Source of the DNA: Candidatus Aalborgicola bjergmarkensis
Lineage (GTDB): Bacteria; Pseudomonadota; Gammaproteobacteria; Burkholderiales; Burkholderiaceae_C
Direction: 5' to 3'
NCBI GenBank assembly: GCA_016708725.1
Contig: JADJFE010000032.1
Span: forward strand, 62,001-126,000
DNA: 64,000 nucleotides
The stretch's first letter is position 1. Every line of letters starts with the position of its first letter. Below, piece by piece: positions 1-8,304 of this stretch. Under the pieces are notes generated by a model. The model had not been told where the DNA came from. It did no database searches and worked only from the letters and a program-made list of their open reading frames with translations. The position numbers and the translations under genes were made by a program.

Positions 1-54
1 CGCCAGCAATTCAGGTTCTGCCAGCGGGTGCATGGCCACAGTCCAATTATTCAT
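1..54 (-). CDS. Partial gene start, possibly a RelE/Gp49-type toxin
   Basis: A reverse-strand ATG at 52-54 opens a frame that runs off the left edge after 18 residues (begins MNNWTVAMHPLAEPELLA). The pattern of a short polar start followed by an A-E-x-E-L-L-A helix resembles phage-derived Gp49-like/HigB toxins, but 18 residues cannot prove this. It lies 22 bases downstream of the next gene's reconstructed stop, in the same direction. Confidence 0.25.
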   Translation of the reverse strand, partial: MNNWTVAMHPLAEPELLA

Positions 55-151
55 AGTATAGCTATTTTGCGATAATTAGCCCACCACGCGCAACTTTCCC
101 GGTTCTGCTTTGGCATCGAACGAAACCCCGGCCTGCTCCAAAATCCATGCT

Positions 152-523
152 TCAATCCAATGCTTTGGCGTATCCGGCTTCAAATTTATCACGCCAGACA
201 AACACCCCGGCGGGCAGGATGCGGATGGATTGCTCGCGCCACTCCTGATAGCCAGTTTCTTGGGTTTCCTGCCTGGCGCGGATGGTATCGCTCAATGCAC
301 GAAGCTCTCGATAAACAAAGCTGCTCCACCAGATAGCGCAAACACCATCGTCACCACTGCGGTATGCAGTCAGGCCACGCATGCCGTTTGCCAATAGCAC
401 CTCATCAAACTGCGCCAGCACTGCGGCCAATACCTCAGGGGAGAACTTCTGCCAACTCGTCAAGAATGGGATCGCTCTCACTGGAATGGCATCACGGCCA
501 TTGATTTGGATTACAACGTTCAT
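152..523 (-). CDS. Hypothetical protein, C-terminus apparently frameshifted
   Basis: The 123-residue frame starts MNVVIQINGRDAIPVRAIPF and has no domain I recognise. A few bases before the stop at 152-154 the adjacent frame becomes convincingly coding: it reads D-T-P-K-H-W-I-E-A-W-I-L-E-Q-A-G-V-S-F-D and ends at a TAA at 76-78. The simplest reading is a gene of about 147 codons spanning 76-523, broken by one indel near 165-185. Alternatively the short form is real. It sits in the island segment left of the integrase. Confidence 0.5.
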   Translation of the reverse strand: MNVVIQINGRDAIPVRAIPFLTSWQKFSPEVLAAVLAQFDEVLLANGMRGLTAYRSGDDGVCAIWWSSFVYRELRALSDTIRARQETQETGYQEWREQSIRILPAGVFVWRDKFEAGYAKALD

Positions 524-617
524 GCTCCCCCCAAGTCCTCCCCCGATATAGAACCAGCGCCAGACAACCGGGGGGCGGTTGCTTTTCGATTGGCCGATCT
601 AGGCGTGGTTAAAGCAG

Positions 618-712
618 TTAATCGTCGTAATGGTGTCGGCAAGAAACGATTAAAAGATCATCGTCCGTAGCACGATAGACAAGCCGGTTTGCTTCGTCTA
701 TCCGTCTTGACC
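618..712 (-). pseudogene. yoeB: yoeB toxin, 3' fragment cut off by IS copy 1
   Basis: Reading on the reverse strand from the IS junction, this encodes W-S-R-R-I-D-E-A-N-R-L-V-Y-R, then a segment ending S-C-R-H-H-Y-D-D and a TAA at 618-620. This is the conserved C-terminal half of YoeB, including the Arg/His/Tyr catalytic tail of this RNase toxin family. It continues the N-terminal part at 2543-2719 exactly once the IS and one copy of the 9-bp duplication are removed, giving about 87 residues, the usual YoeB length. Confidence 0.88.
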
Positions 713-2541
713 TGATTCGTCCAAACTTACCCTAAGTTTTTCCCCAACTTTTGGCCCCCTGTAACCACCCGCCGCCGAGGGGAAGTGCGTCAAATAATTT
801 CTTCAACGACGAAAAACAAAATGTACCGAAATCGCTTAACGGTGCATTGGGAAACTTTGCGCTGATGGCAGGCAAATCGCTTACAGATATAGATTGGGCG
901 GGAGGTTCTGACCAAGATTCAGTATCCGGGATGAGGACAAGGTGGCGTCGTCCAGGATTGTTCATAAGGTTTCCAAACTCCCTGGATTTGGCAATACATC
1001 TCGACGTTGTTTGCTCAACGAATCTACACATCCGATCACCTCTTTATGTTTCGCAACCGTGATATCAACAACATCTTGCGCATCCTGTTTCGTCAATGTT
1101 CCGCACAGTGCTGGTAGGTGAAAAGCGATTCGATCAGCATCCTTCACTTGCCCCATTCCCAGTCGCTTGCCTACACCAAACAGTGATTCAAGGACATCGG
1201 TGCTGATGGGCAAACCCGTTTGATTCAACCCCAGCCTATTGGCAATTTCCAACTGTGACTTTGCCCAATCAGTAAAACCGATTCGTATCGAAGAGGATGC
1301 GGGCATGACCTCAATCAACTTCTGACATTGCGCGTAGGTTGCAAGGTTCAACCCCTCTTGTTTGAGGATTTTTTTGACATGCCAGCATCGACTTTGCATC
1401 GCGAAGGAATCGTTTGATAAACGGCTCACACTCGGGCAATTGATCCAAGCTTGCTCTTAATTTCGCTAACATCGGTGCGTCTTCAGCCTGGTTTTGCGGC
1501 ACATGTTTGAGCAGTTTGTCCGCCCATTCGACCAAACGGTGCAAGTTCATAAAGCGGGCTTTGGTCGAGACCTTCGGAGGTGCAAGGCATGCCAAGATCG
1601 TCTGTTTGAGTTTCTTGGACACTTGGCCGCAGGCTGTGATGAAGGTGTTAAACAACGGATCCCTCTGCATATTCGTGCTTGAAAAGATTGGCAACCATAT
1701 GGGAGAGATCGTCGATGCACTCAAGGGATGTCCCTTGTTCATTCAACAAGCGGATGGCCTTTTCAAGATCGGTTCCGCCGTCTTTGAGGAAAGCAGCGGG
1801 CAAAAATCCCACTTTGGCAAATACTTTGCGTAAAAATTCGGCAATCGTTTCGCCATTCCAGGATTCCTCAACAGCGGTGGCGACACACTGAACATCCGCC
1901 AATCCTGGCGCATACTCATTTTGTTCATGGTGCCTGAGATTCAATGCCAGTACGCTGAGTATCTTCCCCGAGCCCAGTCTATGCTGATATCAATAAGCCA
2001 AACCGTTTGCATTGCACCCCAGCAGCGTTGCCAAGGGATTGGACGAACGTTTGCATTTTTGCGATGGATAGACGGGATACATAGTTGCTGACCGTTTGTG
2101 GACAAGGTGTCTTCAGCAGACCAAGGTAGGGGGCAAGCACGGCCAACACTCTTGCAATTGCACGGAATCCGATTCGTGCTGAGAGGAACAAGCACAAAAC
2201 AAGGAAAACAACATCCACTTTGTTTTGGATGCACGCTACTGCTTGCTTGCCTTGTTTCGCCAATTCAGCTTTGGCTGCCTTGGCCTCCCCTTTAAATTTA
2301 TCTCGTTCTTTTTTTAGTCGCCGGATTTCTTTACGAATCGCACGCACTTTGGTGGCACGATCAATCGCTTTTTTTCCAAACCTCTCGACTCTTGTGCAGC
2401 TTTGACTTTTCACTCATGATGATGTTCCAGTAACAATACGAGAGATCATAAAACGAAGAACGACGTTTTCTTGTTCGGGCAAGTAGGGCCATTTCTTGGG
2501 GGAAAGAAATTGGTTATTTTGAAGCATTTTTGGACAGCCTA
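713..2541 (-). mobile_element. Insertion sequence copy 1 (1,829 bp, 9-bp target duplication)
   Basis: The ends are imperfect inverted repeats: left TGATTCGTCCAAA, right (complement) TAGGCTGTCCAAA. The flanks carry the direct repeat GTCTTGACC at 704-712 and 2542-2550. A second copy of the same length and nearly the same sequence lies at 44977-46805. Because the base next to the right end is G in both copies, an 8-bp duplication with one more IS base is equally possible. The copy interrupts yoeB. I cannot assign an IS family from memory. Confidence 0.9.
732..2417 (-). pseudogene. IS transposase, frameshifted (copy 1)
   Basis: The reconstructed gene would start at ATG 2415-2417 (M-S-E-K-S-K-L-H) and end at 732, about 560 residues. 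It has a basic coiled N-terminus rich in R/K/E, and a probable DDE-type catalytic region around W-L-I-D-I-S, K-D-G-G-T-D-L and D-D-L-S-H-M. Compared with copy 2 it carries single-base differences near 965, 1375, 1661, 1803, 1981, 2018 and 2130. Most break its frame, but at about 1803 and 2130 copy 1 is the intact one. It is therefore probably inactive as read. Family not identified. Confidence 0.7.
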
Positions 2542-2542
2542 G

Positions 2543-2719
2543 TCTTGACCAGTACCCTGCCAGATTGCCAATCAACGGTTCAGGCTTCCCGATCCCTGCG
2601 AATGGATCTCGTGCGCATGCACCTATCAAGGCATTGATGCGCTTCAATGTCTTTTTGTCCTGCCCCTGCCAGTAGAGGTAATCGCTCCATGCAACAGGGA
2701 CGAAGCAAACAATCCTCAT
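2543..2719 (-). pseudogene. yoeB: yoeB toxin, 5' fragment
   Basis: Begins MRIVCFVPVAWSDYLYWQ and continues with the YoeB signatures D-K-K-T-L-K-R-I-N and G-I-G-K-P-E-P-L, then G-Y-W-S-R, where the IS begins. The frame would otherwise run into IS sequence and stop at 2414. The start overlaps the antitoxin stop by four bases (ATGA), the normal yefM-yoeB arrangement. YoeB is a ribosome-dependent mRNA interferase. This allele lacks its C-terminal catalytic residues and should be inactive. Confidence 0.88.
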
Positions 2720-2970
2720 TCCCGGATTAGTTCTTTTCGCTGCGCCTGTCCATTTCTGTCCTGGGCAATGGCCCGCGCCAAATGAGCGGCATTGGCCGGA
2801 CTGGAAAGAAGGTGCAAGGTTTCTACCATGCTTTCGTACTGCGCCAGCGACATAAGCACAGCATCCTCACCATCGCGCCGGTGAATGACGATGGCATCAC
2901 TGTCGTCTATGGCCTTGTCAATCACGGATTTGAGCGAGTTTCTTGCTTGCGAGTAGCTGACTATCTGCAT
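2716..2970 (-). CDS. yefM: YefM-type antitoxin (Phd/YefM family)
   Basis: 84 residues, MQIVSYSQARNSLKSVIDKA at the start, which is the DNA-binding Phd/YefM fold, followed by the D-A-I-V-I-H-R-R-D-G-E-D-A-V-L-M-S strand and a C-terminal toxin-binding tail. It neutralises YoeB and represses its own promoter in characterised homologues. It is intact, whereas its toxin partner is split by an IS, so the locus is now an orphan antitoxin. It is transcribed in the same direction as the integrase remnant upstream. Confidence 0.92.
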   Translation of the reverse strand: MQIVSYSQARNSLKSVIDKAIDDSDAIVIHRRDGEDAVLMSLAQYESMVETLHLLSSPANAAHLARAIAQDRNGQAQRKELIRE

Positions 2971-3008
2971 GGTGACTCCGCGTTAGTTGTCCAGTGAATT
3001 GTACAAAA

Positions 3009-3949
3009 TCATGCGGTCAGCACTTCAAGCCCTTTGGCACCACGCTCACCAATAAGGTGCCCATAGTGCTGTTCAATCATTCTCAGACTGGTGCCAGACA
3101 GTTGTGCAACGGTCAGAAGGTCGAGACCACTGTGTACGAGGTCAGTGATGGTGCAGTGTCGCAGCGTGTACATGGTCACATCAGGTAAACCAGCGCCCAG
3201 TGCGGCATCCTTGAATGGCCCCTTCCAAGAGTCCTTATTCCAGGGCGTACCATCTGCACGGGTGAACAGGTAGGCTGTGGGCAGTTTGTTTTCTGTCTGC
3301 GCTGCGAAAAAATCAGCCGTTGCCTGTGGTACTGCGATCTTGCTTTCACACTCCAGGCTGCATCGGATGTAACAAGCCTGTCACTGAGCGCCAGATTCAG
3401 CGCAGCACGGAAAGGTGCAATATCCCGATTCAGTGAGCTGCTGGTTCTTGTGCCGCCAATGTTCGCACCAGCCTTCGTGGGTGCCAGCTCCAGTGCCTTG
3501 CGCCAGTCGCCAACCATTGCCGGGGTCAGCTTTTGCACGTCTACGGCGGCAAATCGCTTGTTGTTCAGGACGTAGGTGTCAAACCGCCGCCGCACATCCT
3601 TTGCACCAGACTGCTTTCCTTGGCTTTCCTGGTGCGCTATGTACCTGCGGCAAACATCGGCGATGGTGGTTACGGTGGTAGCACCACCACGGCCCAAGTG
3701 GTGAAACCATGCGCGTGCCTGTTCTGTGGCGGCTTTGTAGCGTTCCGAAGGTATCAGGTGTGCAAAATCCCCCAGCGGTTTGTACTGCTGTTTCCCGTCA
3801 GCAGTTTGATACCGTGCAAGCCACGTGCCCGCAGTACCGGCATTCATTTTGCGGTATCCTATGAATGCGCCTTTTTCCAGCCGTTGAAAGTAGGGGTCAC
3901 GCCGGGGCTTTAGTTTGTCACGCTGGATAACAGTGTCGATGCCTGCCAT
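3009..3949 (-). pseudogene. Island tyrosine integrase, one-base frameshift
   Basis: The start at 3949 (MAGIDTVIQRDKLKPRRDPY) is preferred to the upstream ATG at 4042. The N-terminal arm-binding and SAM-like regions are intact to about residue 200 (A-A-W-S-V-K-A). One missing base near 3345 then breaks the frame. Downstream the correct frame continues to 3009 and includes Y-T-L-R-H-C-T and I-E-Q-H-Y-G-H-L, the catalytic Arg-His region and the Tyr nucleophile. It lies beside a tRNA 3' fragment, as expected for a tRNA-targeting genomic-island integrase. As read, the protein ends out of frame at 3176 and should be inactive. Confidence 0.85.
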
Positions 3950-4088
3950 TTTTTTTGCTATCAAAAAGTGGGTATGAAAAAAGTATGAAAAACCAGCCTG
4001 CAAAACAGCGCACAATCCAGCACAAGCTTTATAGATTTCCATTGGTAATCAACGTGCTAGATTGTACGCTGTTGTCCAATTCCCGGCC

Positions 4089-4133
4089 TTCACACTGTGG
4101 GGGTCGCAGGTTCGAAACCTGCACCGCCCACCA
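4089..4133 (+). other. tRNA 3' half, probable island attachment site
   Basis: The sequence runs from an anticodon-loop-like TTCACAC through stem TGTGG, variable loop GGGTC, T-arm GCAGG-TTCGAAA-CCTGC and acceptor ACCGCCC to CCA. No matching 5' half precedes it, so it is not a complete tRNA. The loop would give anticodon CAC (valine). Its position next to the integrase start suggests the distal att repeat left by integration into a tRNA, marking the right border of the island that fills 1-4133. Confidence 0.7.
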
Positions 4134-4190
4134 AGAGTCCACGGTATATCAAGGGCTTGCGGTGGTGGCGATGAAGCTGGAAATGAGAGA

Positions 4191-4212
4191 GGGGCCAAAA
4201 GGCCCCTTTTTG
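4191..4212 (+). terminator. Rho-independent terminator
   Basis: A perfect 6-bp stem GGGGCC/GGCCCC with an AAAA loop is followed by TTTTT. It lies 57 bases after the tRNA fragment, consistent with a terminator that once served the tRNA transcript, and it isolates the following toxin-antitoxin operon. Confidence 0.75.
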
Positions 4213-4270
4213 AATCTTGCTTTAGCTAAAATGGCTATCAAACCATGCTGGAGCCACACGGAGCCACACC

Positions 4271-4540
4271 ATGCAAGTCACCGCCACCCAAGCCAAAAAC
4301 CGTTTTGGCGCGATCTGCGCCCAGGCCAAGATTGAGCCTGTGTTTGTCGAAAAGGATGGCCGCATCGACACCGTCATCGTGTCGGCCCGGCAGTTTGCCG
4401 AGCTGCAGGCCGCCAGCCGCACCGAAACGCTGGCGCAGCGCAAAGCGCAATTCGAGCAAGCGCACAGCGCCTGGATCGCCGAGCAGAACCAGCGTTTTGA
4501 AGCGCATGGTTTGTGGTGTGACGATCTGCGTGTCTGGTAA
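4271..4540 (+). CDS. Phd/YefM-like antitoxin
   Basis: 89 residues starting MQVTATQAKNRFGAICAQAK, a Phd/YefM-type N-terminus, followed by V-F-V-E-K-D-G-R-I-D-T-V-I-V-S. The C-terminal half is helical and charged (toxin-binding tail), ending C-D-D-L-R-V-W. It precedes a CcdB-like toxin by 17 bases, so the two form an operon. CcdB usually pairs with CcdA; here the N-terminal fold looks Phd-like instead. Confidence 0.8.
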   Translation: MQVTATQAKNRFGAICAQAKIEPVFVEKDGRIDTVIVSARQFAELQAASRTETLAQRKAQFEQAHSAWIAEQNQRFEAHGLWCDDLRVW

Positions 4541-4557
4541 GCCTGGCACTACATACC

Positions 4558-4872
4558 ATGCAGTTCGATGTGTATGCGAACCCCAGTGCGCGCATGCGCG
4601 AGGTTTACCCCTATGTGGTCGATGTGCAAAGCGATTTACTCAGTGCACTTGCCACACGCATGGTGGTTCCCCTGGCCGTCACTGCCCTTGCGGACAAAGA
4701 CCTGCCACGGCGGCTGTGCCCTCTCATCACCGTGCATGACAAGCCCTTGATGCTGGTGCCGTTTGAAGCTGCACCGCTCGATAAGCGCCTGCTCAGGACA
4801 GAAATCGCCTCCATCCGGGAACGCTCGCATGAGATCATTGCAGCGATGGATGCGGTACTGAGCGGCATCTGA
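4558..4872 (+). CDS. ccdB: CcdB-family toxin
   Basis: 104 residues, the usual CcdB length. Begins MQFDVYANPSARMREVYPYV, matching the CcdB pattern (F-x-V-Y-x-N, then Y-P-Y-x-V-D-V-Q-S-x-L). It contains the R-L-C-P strand and ends in a helix E-I-I-A-A-M-D-A-V-L-S-G-I, where CcdB carries its gyrase-poisoning C-terminus. The last three residues of F-plasmid CcdB (W-G-I) are essential; here they read S-G-I, so the tryptophan is not conserved. Family toxins trap DNA gyrase. Confidence 0.85.
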   Translation: MQFDVYANPSARMREVYPYVVDVQSDLLSALATRMVVPLAVTALADKDLPRRLCPLITVHDKPLMLVPFEAAPLDKRLLRTEIASIRERSHEIIAAMDAVLSGI

Positions 4873-4890
4873 CGACCGTAGGGAACGCCA

Positions 4891-5565
4891 ATGCATACTT
4901 CAACCACAAACGAAACCCCCGCCTTGTTCTGGTGGCTGGTTGCCATCTCCATCGGGGTGGCAATGGTGCCGACGGTCTGGGTCGCGTTCGATCTGGATGC
5001 CGCTGCGTTATTTTTTGGTAACCCGCCGGCATTGGCGGTGGGGCATTGGTGGTGGGTGGAGCTGATCAATCTGTACATTCCAGCTGTATTTCGCGTCGTG
5101 CTGCTGGTAGCATTGGTGGCCTGGGTGTGGGCGCGTTGGCATTCCCGTGGCCAGCGCTGGCGCTTGCCACTGGCTTTTGTGGTGCTGGCGGGGATTCTGG
5201 GGCCGGGTCTGGTGGTCAATAACGGATTCAAGGACCATTGGCAACGTGCCCGACCCTACCAGGTCGTGGATTTCGGCGGTACGCAACGCTTCACACGTGC
5301 TGCTGTGATGACCGACCAGTGCCAGGAAAACTGCTCATTTGTCAGCGGCCATGTGTCCTGTGGTTTTTTCTGGGTCGCCCTGATGCTGATTGATCGCAAA
5401 CGGCGCGTGATCTGGGCTATAACAGGGATTGCGGCAGGACTGCTGATCGGTTTTGCACGCATGGCGGATGGTGCACACTGGCTCAGTGATGTGCTTTGGG
5501 CCTGTCCGATTACCTTGCTGTCAAGCTGGTTGGTGTGGAAATTGTTGCTATTATTTAATAAGTGA
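4891..5565 (+). CDS. PAP2-family membrane phosphatase
   Basis: 224 residues with about five to six hydrophobic segments. The three PAP2 signatures are visible: K-D-H-W-Q-R-A-R-P (motif 1), F-V-S-G-H-V (motif 2) and a motif-3 variant A-R-M-A-D-G-A-H-W-L-S-D-V containing the catalytic His and Asp. These enzymes dephosphorylate lipid phosphates (undecaprenyl-PP, phosphatidic acid or lipid A) at the inner membrane; the exact substrate cannot be told. An AGGG ribosome site precedes the ATG. It starts 18 bases after ccdB. Confidence 0.88.
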   Translation: MHTSTTNETPALFWWLVAISIGVAMVPTVWVAFDLDAAALFFGNPPALAVGHWWWVELINLYIPAVFRVVLLVALVAWVWARWHSRGQRWRLPLAFVVLAGILGPGLVVNNGFKDHWQRARPYQVVDFGGTQRFTRAAVMTDQCQENCSFVSGHVSCGFFWVALMLIDRKRRVIWAITGIAAGLLIGFARMADGAHWLSDVLWACPITLLSSWLVWKLLLLFNK

Positions 5566-5590
5566 AATCTAGTTGTAGCAGGTCATTCCA

Positions 5591-5815
5591 ATGAAACCAT
5601 TTTGGACCCACTCGGACGGCCAGACATCTCTTTACCGATTCCATCTCCTGGAAAAAAACTACACGGTTAAAGTTCTTGAGGATCCGTTTAGCGACACGCG
5701 CATCCTGGAGATCAAGTCAGAATGGAATGGCGGGAAAAGTTTTGCGCAAGTGCTGCAGCCAGGCAAGGAGTATGAACGGGTCGAAGCGGCCTTTTTGAAG
5801 GCTAAAAACGCTTAA
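5591..5815 (+). CDS. Small conserved-looking hypothetical protein
   Basis: 74 residues, MKPFWTHSDGQTSLYRFHLL at the start, mixed beta/alpha character, no signal peptide or membrane segment, no family recognised. It follows the PAP2 gene by 25 bases in the same direction and may be co-transcribed. Only its length, normal codon use and position support it. Confidence 0.55.
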   Translation: MKPFWTHSDGQTSLYRFHLLEKNYTVKVLEDPFSDTRILEIKSEWNGGKSFAQVLQPGKEYERVEAAFLKAKNA

Positions 5816-5938
5816 GAGGCAGCTTTTCGTTTATTTTTCAGGGATGTGGCTTTTGCGCTGCTGGCGGGCGTTATAGATGCCACTCCCTATGGCAACAGCG
5901 CAATAGCTCGCTAACATCGCGCACAAAGGAGTTCCCCC

Positions 5939-7348
5939 ATGACCGATTCGTATCTCGATTTTGCCAATTCCAACCTGGGTTCCCGCATTGCACAGGCTCT
6001 GGGTTTGCCCCAGCCTCTGCCGCTGGAACGTTACCGTGCAGATCAGCCGGTCATCAAGGGTTCGGTACTCCTGGCTGCGGGGGGCGCGCCCGAGTTGTTG
6101 CCTGCACTGGCCGGATTTTTCAAGTCCATGGCAGTGCAAACGCTGGCGCACAAGAGTTTGCCGCAGTGGGTCATCGTTGCCAACCAGGCCGGTTTGATGA
6201 CCGGACGCTGGGGTGTGGAAGACAAGGCCGGAGAAAAAGTCAAAGCTTTGGTGTTTGATGCCACCGGCATGGCTGACAGCACACAGACCGATGCGCTCTA
6301 CCACTTTTTTCATGATGCAGCGCGCTCGGTTCTGCCCTGTGGGCGGGTGCTGGTTCTGGGACGTCCGCCGCAGGAGTGCGCATCTGCGCGCAAGGCGACC
6401 ATGCAGCGTGCGCTGGAGGGCCTGACACGCTCGCTGGCCAAGGAAATGAAACGCGCCATTGCCGTACAACTGGTGTATGTGGCCGAAGGTGCCGAGGATC
6501 AGCTGGAGAGCAGCTTGCGTTTCTTGCTGTCGCCACGCTGTGCCTATGTTTCGGGTCAGGTGGTGCGCGTCGGTCTGCCGGTTGGTCCGGTGGTGGATAC
6601 CCTGGACTGGAAGCAGCCACTGGCGGGCAAGAAGGTTCTGGTCACCGGCGCTTCGCGCGGGATTGGCGCCGCCATAGCCGAAGTGATGGCGCGCGATGGG
6701 GCACAAGTCATTTGCCTGGATGTGCCACAGGCACAAGCCGATCTGGACGCCATTGCAAGCCGTCTGGGTGGCAAATCATTGGCATTGGACATCGGCTCGC
6801 CCCAGGCTCCAGACGCGCTGGTGGCGGCAGCGCAGGCCGATGGGGGCTGGGACGTGGTCGTGCATAACGCGGGCATCACCCGCGACAAGACCATTGCCAA
6901 TATGAAACTGCACCTGTGGCAATCGGTTGTGAATGTCAATTTGTCCACACAGGAGCGTATCAACGACGCCCTGGTGGAGTCGGGTGCATTGAAGGCGGGT
7001 GCGCGTATTGTCTGCGTTTCGTCCATTTCCGGCATTGCAGGCAATTTTGGGCAAACCAACTATGCGCTCTCCAAAGCGGGTGTGATTGGCATGGTGCAGA
7101 GTATGGCGCCCGTGCTTGCCAAACAGGGCATCACCATCAATGCTGTAGCACCGGGGTTCATTGAAACCCAGATGACCGCACTCGTGCCCTTTGCCATGCG
7201 CGAAGCGGGCAGGCGCATGAATGCGATGGGGCAGGGCGGTCAACCCGTGGATGTGGCGGAAACCATTGCCTGGCTGTGCAGTCCGGCCTCAAGCGGGTTG
7301 TCGGGCAACGTGGTGCGCGTGTGCGGACAAAGCCTGCTTGGCGCCTGA
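5939..7348 (+). CDS. 3-oxoacyl-ACP/CoA reductase, long FabG4-like SDR
   Basis: 469 residues in two parts. The N-terminal ~220 residues are a degenerate Rossmann-like domain. The C-terminal ~240 residues are a classical short-chain dehydrogenase: cofactor loop T-G-A-S-R-G-I-G, H-N-A-G-I-T, catalytic Ser in V-S-S-I-S-G and Y-A-L-S-K-A-G (Tyr and Lys). This length matches HMW FabG proteins. It should reduce 3-oxoacyl thioesters with NAD(P)H. A strong ribosome site (AAAGGAG) lies 9 bases upstream. With the hydratase and thiolase downstream it makes a compact fatty-acyl cycle, possibly linked to PHA or medium-chain metabolism. Confidence 0.88.
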   Translation: MTDSYLDFANSNLGSRIAQALGLPQPLPLERYRADQPVIKGSVLLAAGGAPELLPALAGFFKSMAVQTLAHKSLPQWVIVANQAGLMTGRWGVEDKAGEKVKALVFDATGMADSTQTDALYHFFHDAARSVLPCGRVLVLGRPPQECASARKATMQRALEGLTRSLAKEMKRAIAVQLVYVAEGAEDQLESSLRFLLSPRCAYVSGQVVRVGLPVGPVVDTLDWKQPLAGKKVLVTGASRGIGAAIAEVMARDGAQVICLDVPQAQADLDAIASRLGGKSLALDIGSPQAPDALVAAAQADGGWDVVVHNAGITRDKTIANMKLHLWQSVVNVNLSTQERINDALVESGALKAGARIVCVSSISGIAGNFGQTNYALSKAGVIGMVQSMAPVLAKQGITINAVAPGFIETQMTALVPFAMREAGRRMNAMGQGGQPVDVAETIAWLCSPASSGLSGNVVRVCGQSLLGA

Positions 7349-7363
7349 GCCGGAGCACAACAC

Positions 7364-8254
7364 ATGACCAAGACCATAAAGACCATGAAAACCATAGAGG
7401 TCACCGATGCACCCAGCATCGCTGCCTTGTTCTTTCGCGCATTGGGCACCGGCGTCAAGCATCCTGGCGTGGTTCGCAGCCTGCCACCGGTGACGCTGGT
7501 CTTGCCCAAGGTTGAACTGCGTGCAGCGCACGTTGAACGCTATGCACAACTGTGCGGTTTTGATGCAGCCATGGGCACGCCTCTTTTGTATCCGCAGTTA
7601 TTGACATTCCCGCTGGTAACGGCCTACATGTGTTCCAGCCATTGTCCCTGGCCAGCGCTGGGTACCGTGCATCTGGCCAATTCGGTGGTGCAACAGCGGC
7701 GCCTGGTGGTGGGAGAGAAGCTGCGTGTGGAACTGGGTGCGGGTCACTTGTTTGCCCATCCCAAGGGCCAGGGTTTTACACTCGATCTGCGGATTCTGAG
7801 CGAAGGGGAGACGGTATGGTCGGCAACCCAGAGTTTGCTGCGCCTCGGGGTGAAACGCAGCACGGGAGAGGCTATATCCAGTCCGTTCGATACCACGATT
7901 CCCTTGTCGTGTCAGGCTGAATTCAGTGCTTCTGCCGACATCGGACGACGTTATGCCCGCGTGTCTGGCGATCACAACCCGATCCACCTGACGGCATTGA
8001 CGGCCAGACTGTTTGGTTTTCGACGCGCCATTGCCCACGGCATGTGGACCCAGGCCCGCGCGCTGGCCTGTCTGTTGCCACCTACGCCTCTGGAGCGTGC
8101 CAGCTTGGCCGTGGAATTCAAGGCGCCGCTGTTCTTGCCAGGACGGGCCACGCTCTGGAGTGCGCGCCACGCCAATGGTGCCGAGTTTGCAGTACGCGAT
8201 GCCAAGGGGCAGCGGCCCCACTTGCATGGACAATTCAGCTACCAAGCAGCCTAA
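7364..8254 (+). CDS. MaoC-family (R)-specific enoyl hydratase
   Basis: 296 residues, double hot-dog length. The C-terminal half contains the hydratase-2 motif (Y-A-x-x-S-G-D-H-N-P-I-H-L, then F-G-F-x-x-A-I-A-H-G-M), with catalytic Asp and His. It would hydrate trans-2-enoyl thioesters to (R)-3-hydroxyacyl thioesters, matching the neighbouring reductase. The first codons are a short degenerate repeat (MTKTIKTMKTIEV), offering several starts; the true start could be the inner ATG. It lies 15 bases after the reductase. Confidence 0.87.
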   Translation: MTKTIKTMKTIEVTDAPSIAALFFRALGTGVKHPGVVRSLPPVTLVLPKVELRAAHVERYAQLCGFDAAMGTPLLYPQLLTFPLVTAYMCSSHCPWPALGTVHLANSVVQQRRLVVGEKLRVELGAGHLFAHPKGQGFTLDLRILSEGETVWSATQSLLRLGVKRSTGEAISSPFDTTIPLSCQAEFSASADIGRRYARVSGDHNPIHLTALTARLFGFRRAIAHGMWTQARALACLLPPTPLERASLAVEFKAPLFLPGRATLWSARHANGAEFAVRDAKGQRPHLHGQFSYQAA

Positions 8255-8304
8255 ATAGCTTATCCAATCCAATTTATCTTCCTAATTTCCTAAGGCCAAT
8301 CACC

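Noticed and set aside
4089..4133. A functional tRNA gene
   Set aside because: Only the 3' half is present; the upstream bases do not form D-arm, anticodon 5' stem or acceptor pairing.
8044..8304. N-terminal extension of the thiolase
   Set aside because: The frame is open but overlaps the hydratase, and the conserved thiolase start is at 8305.
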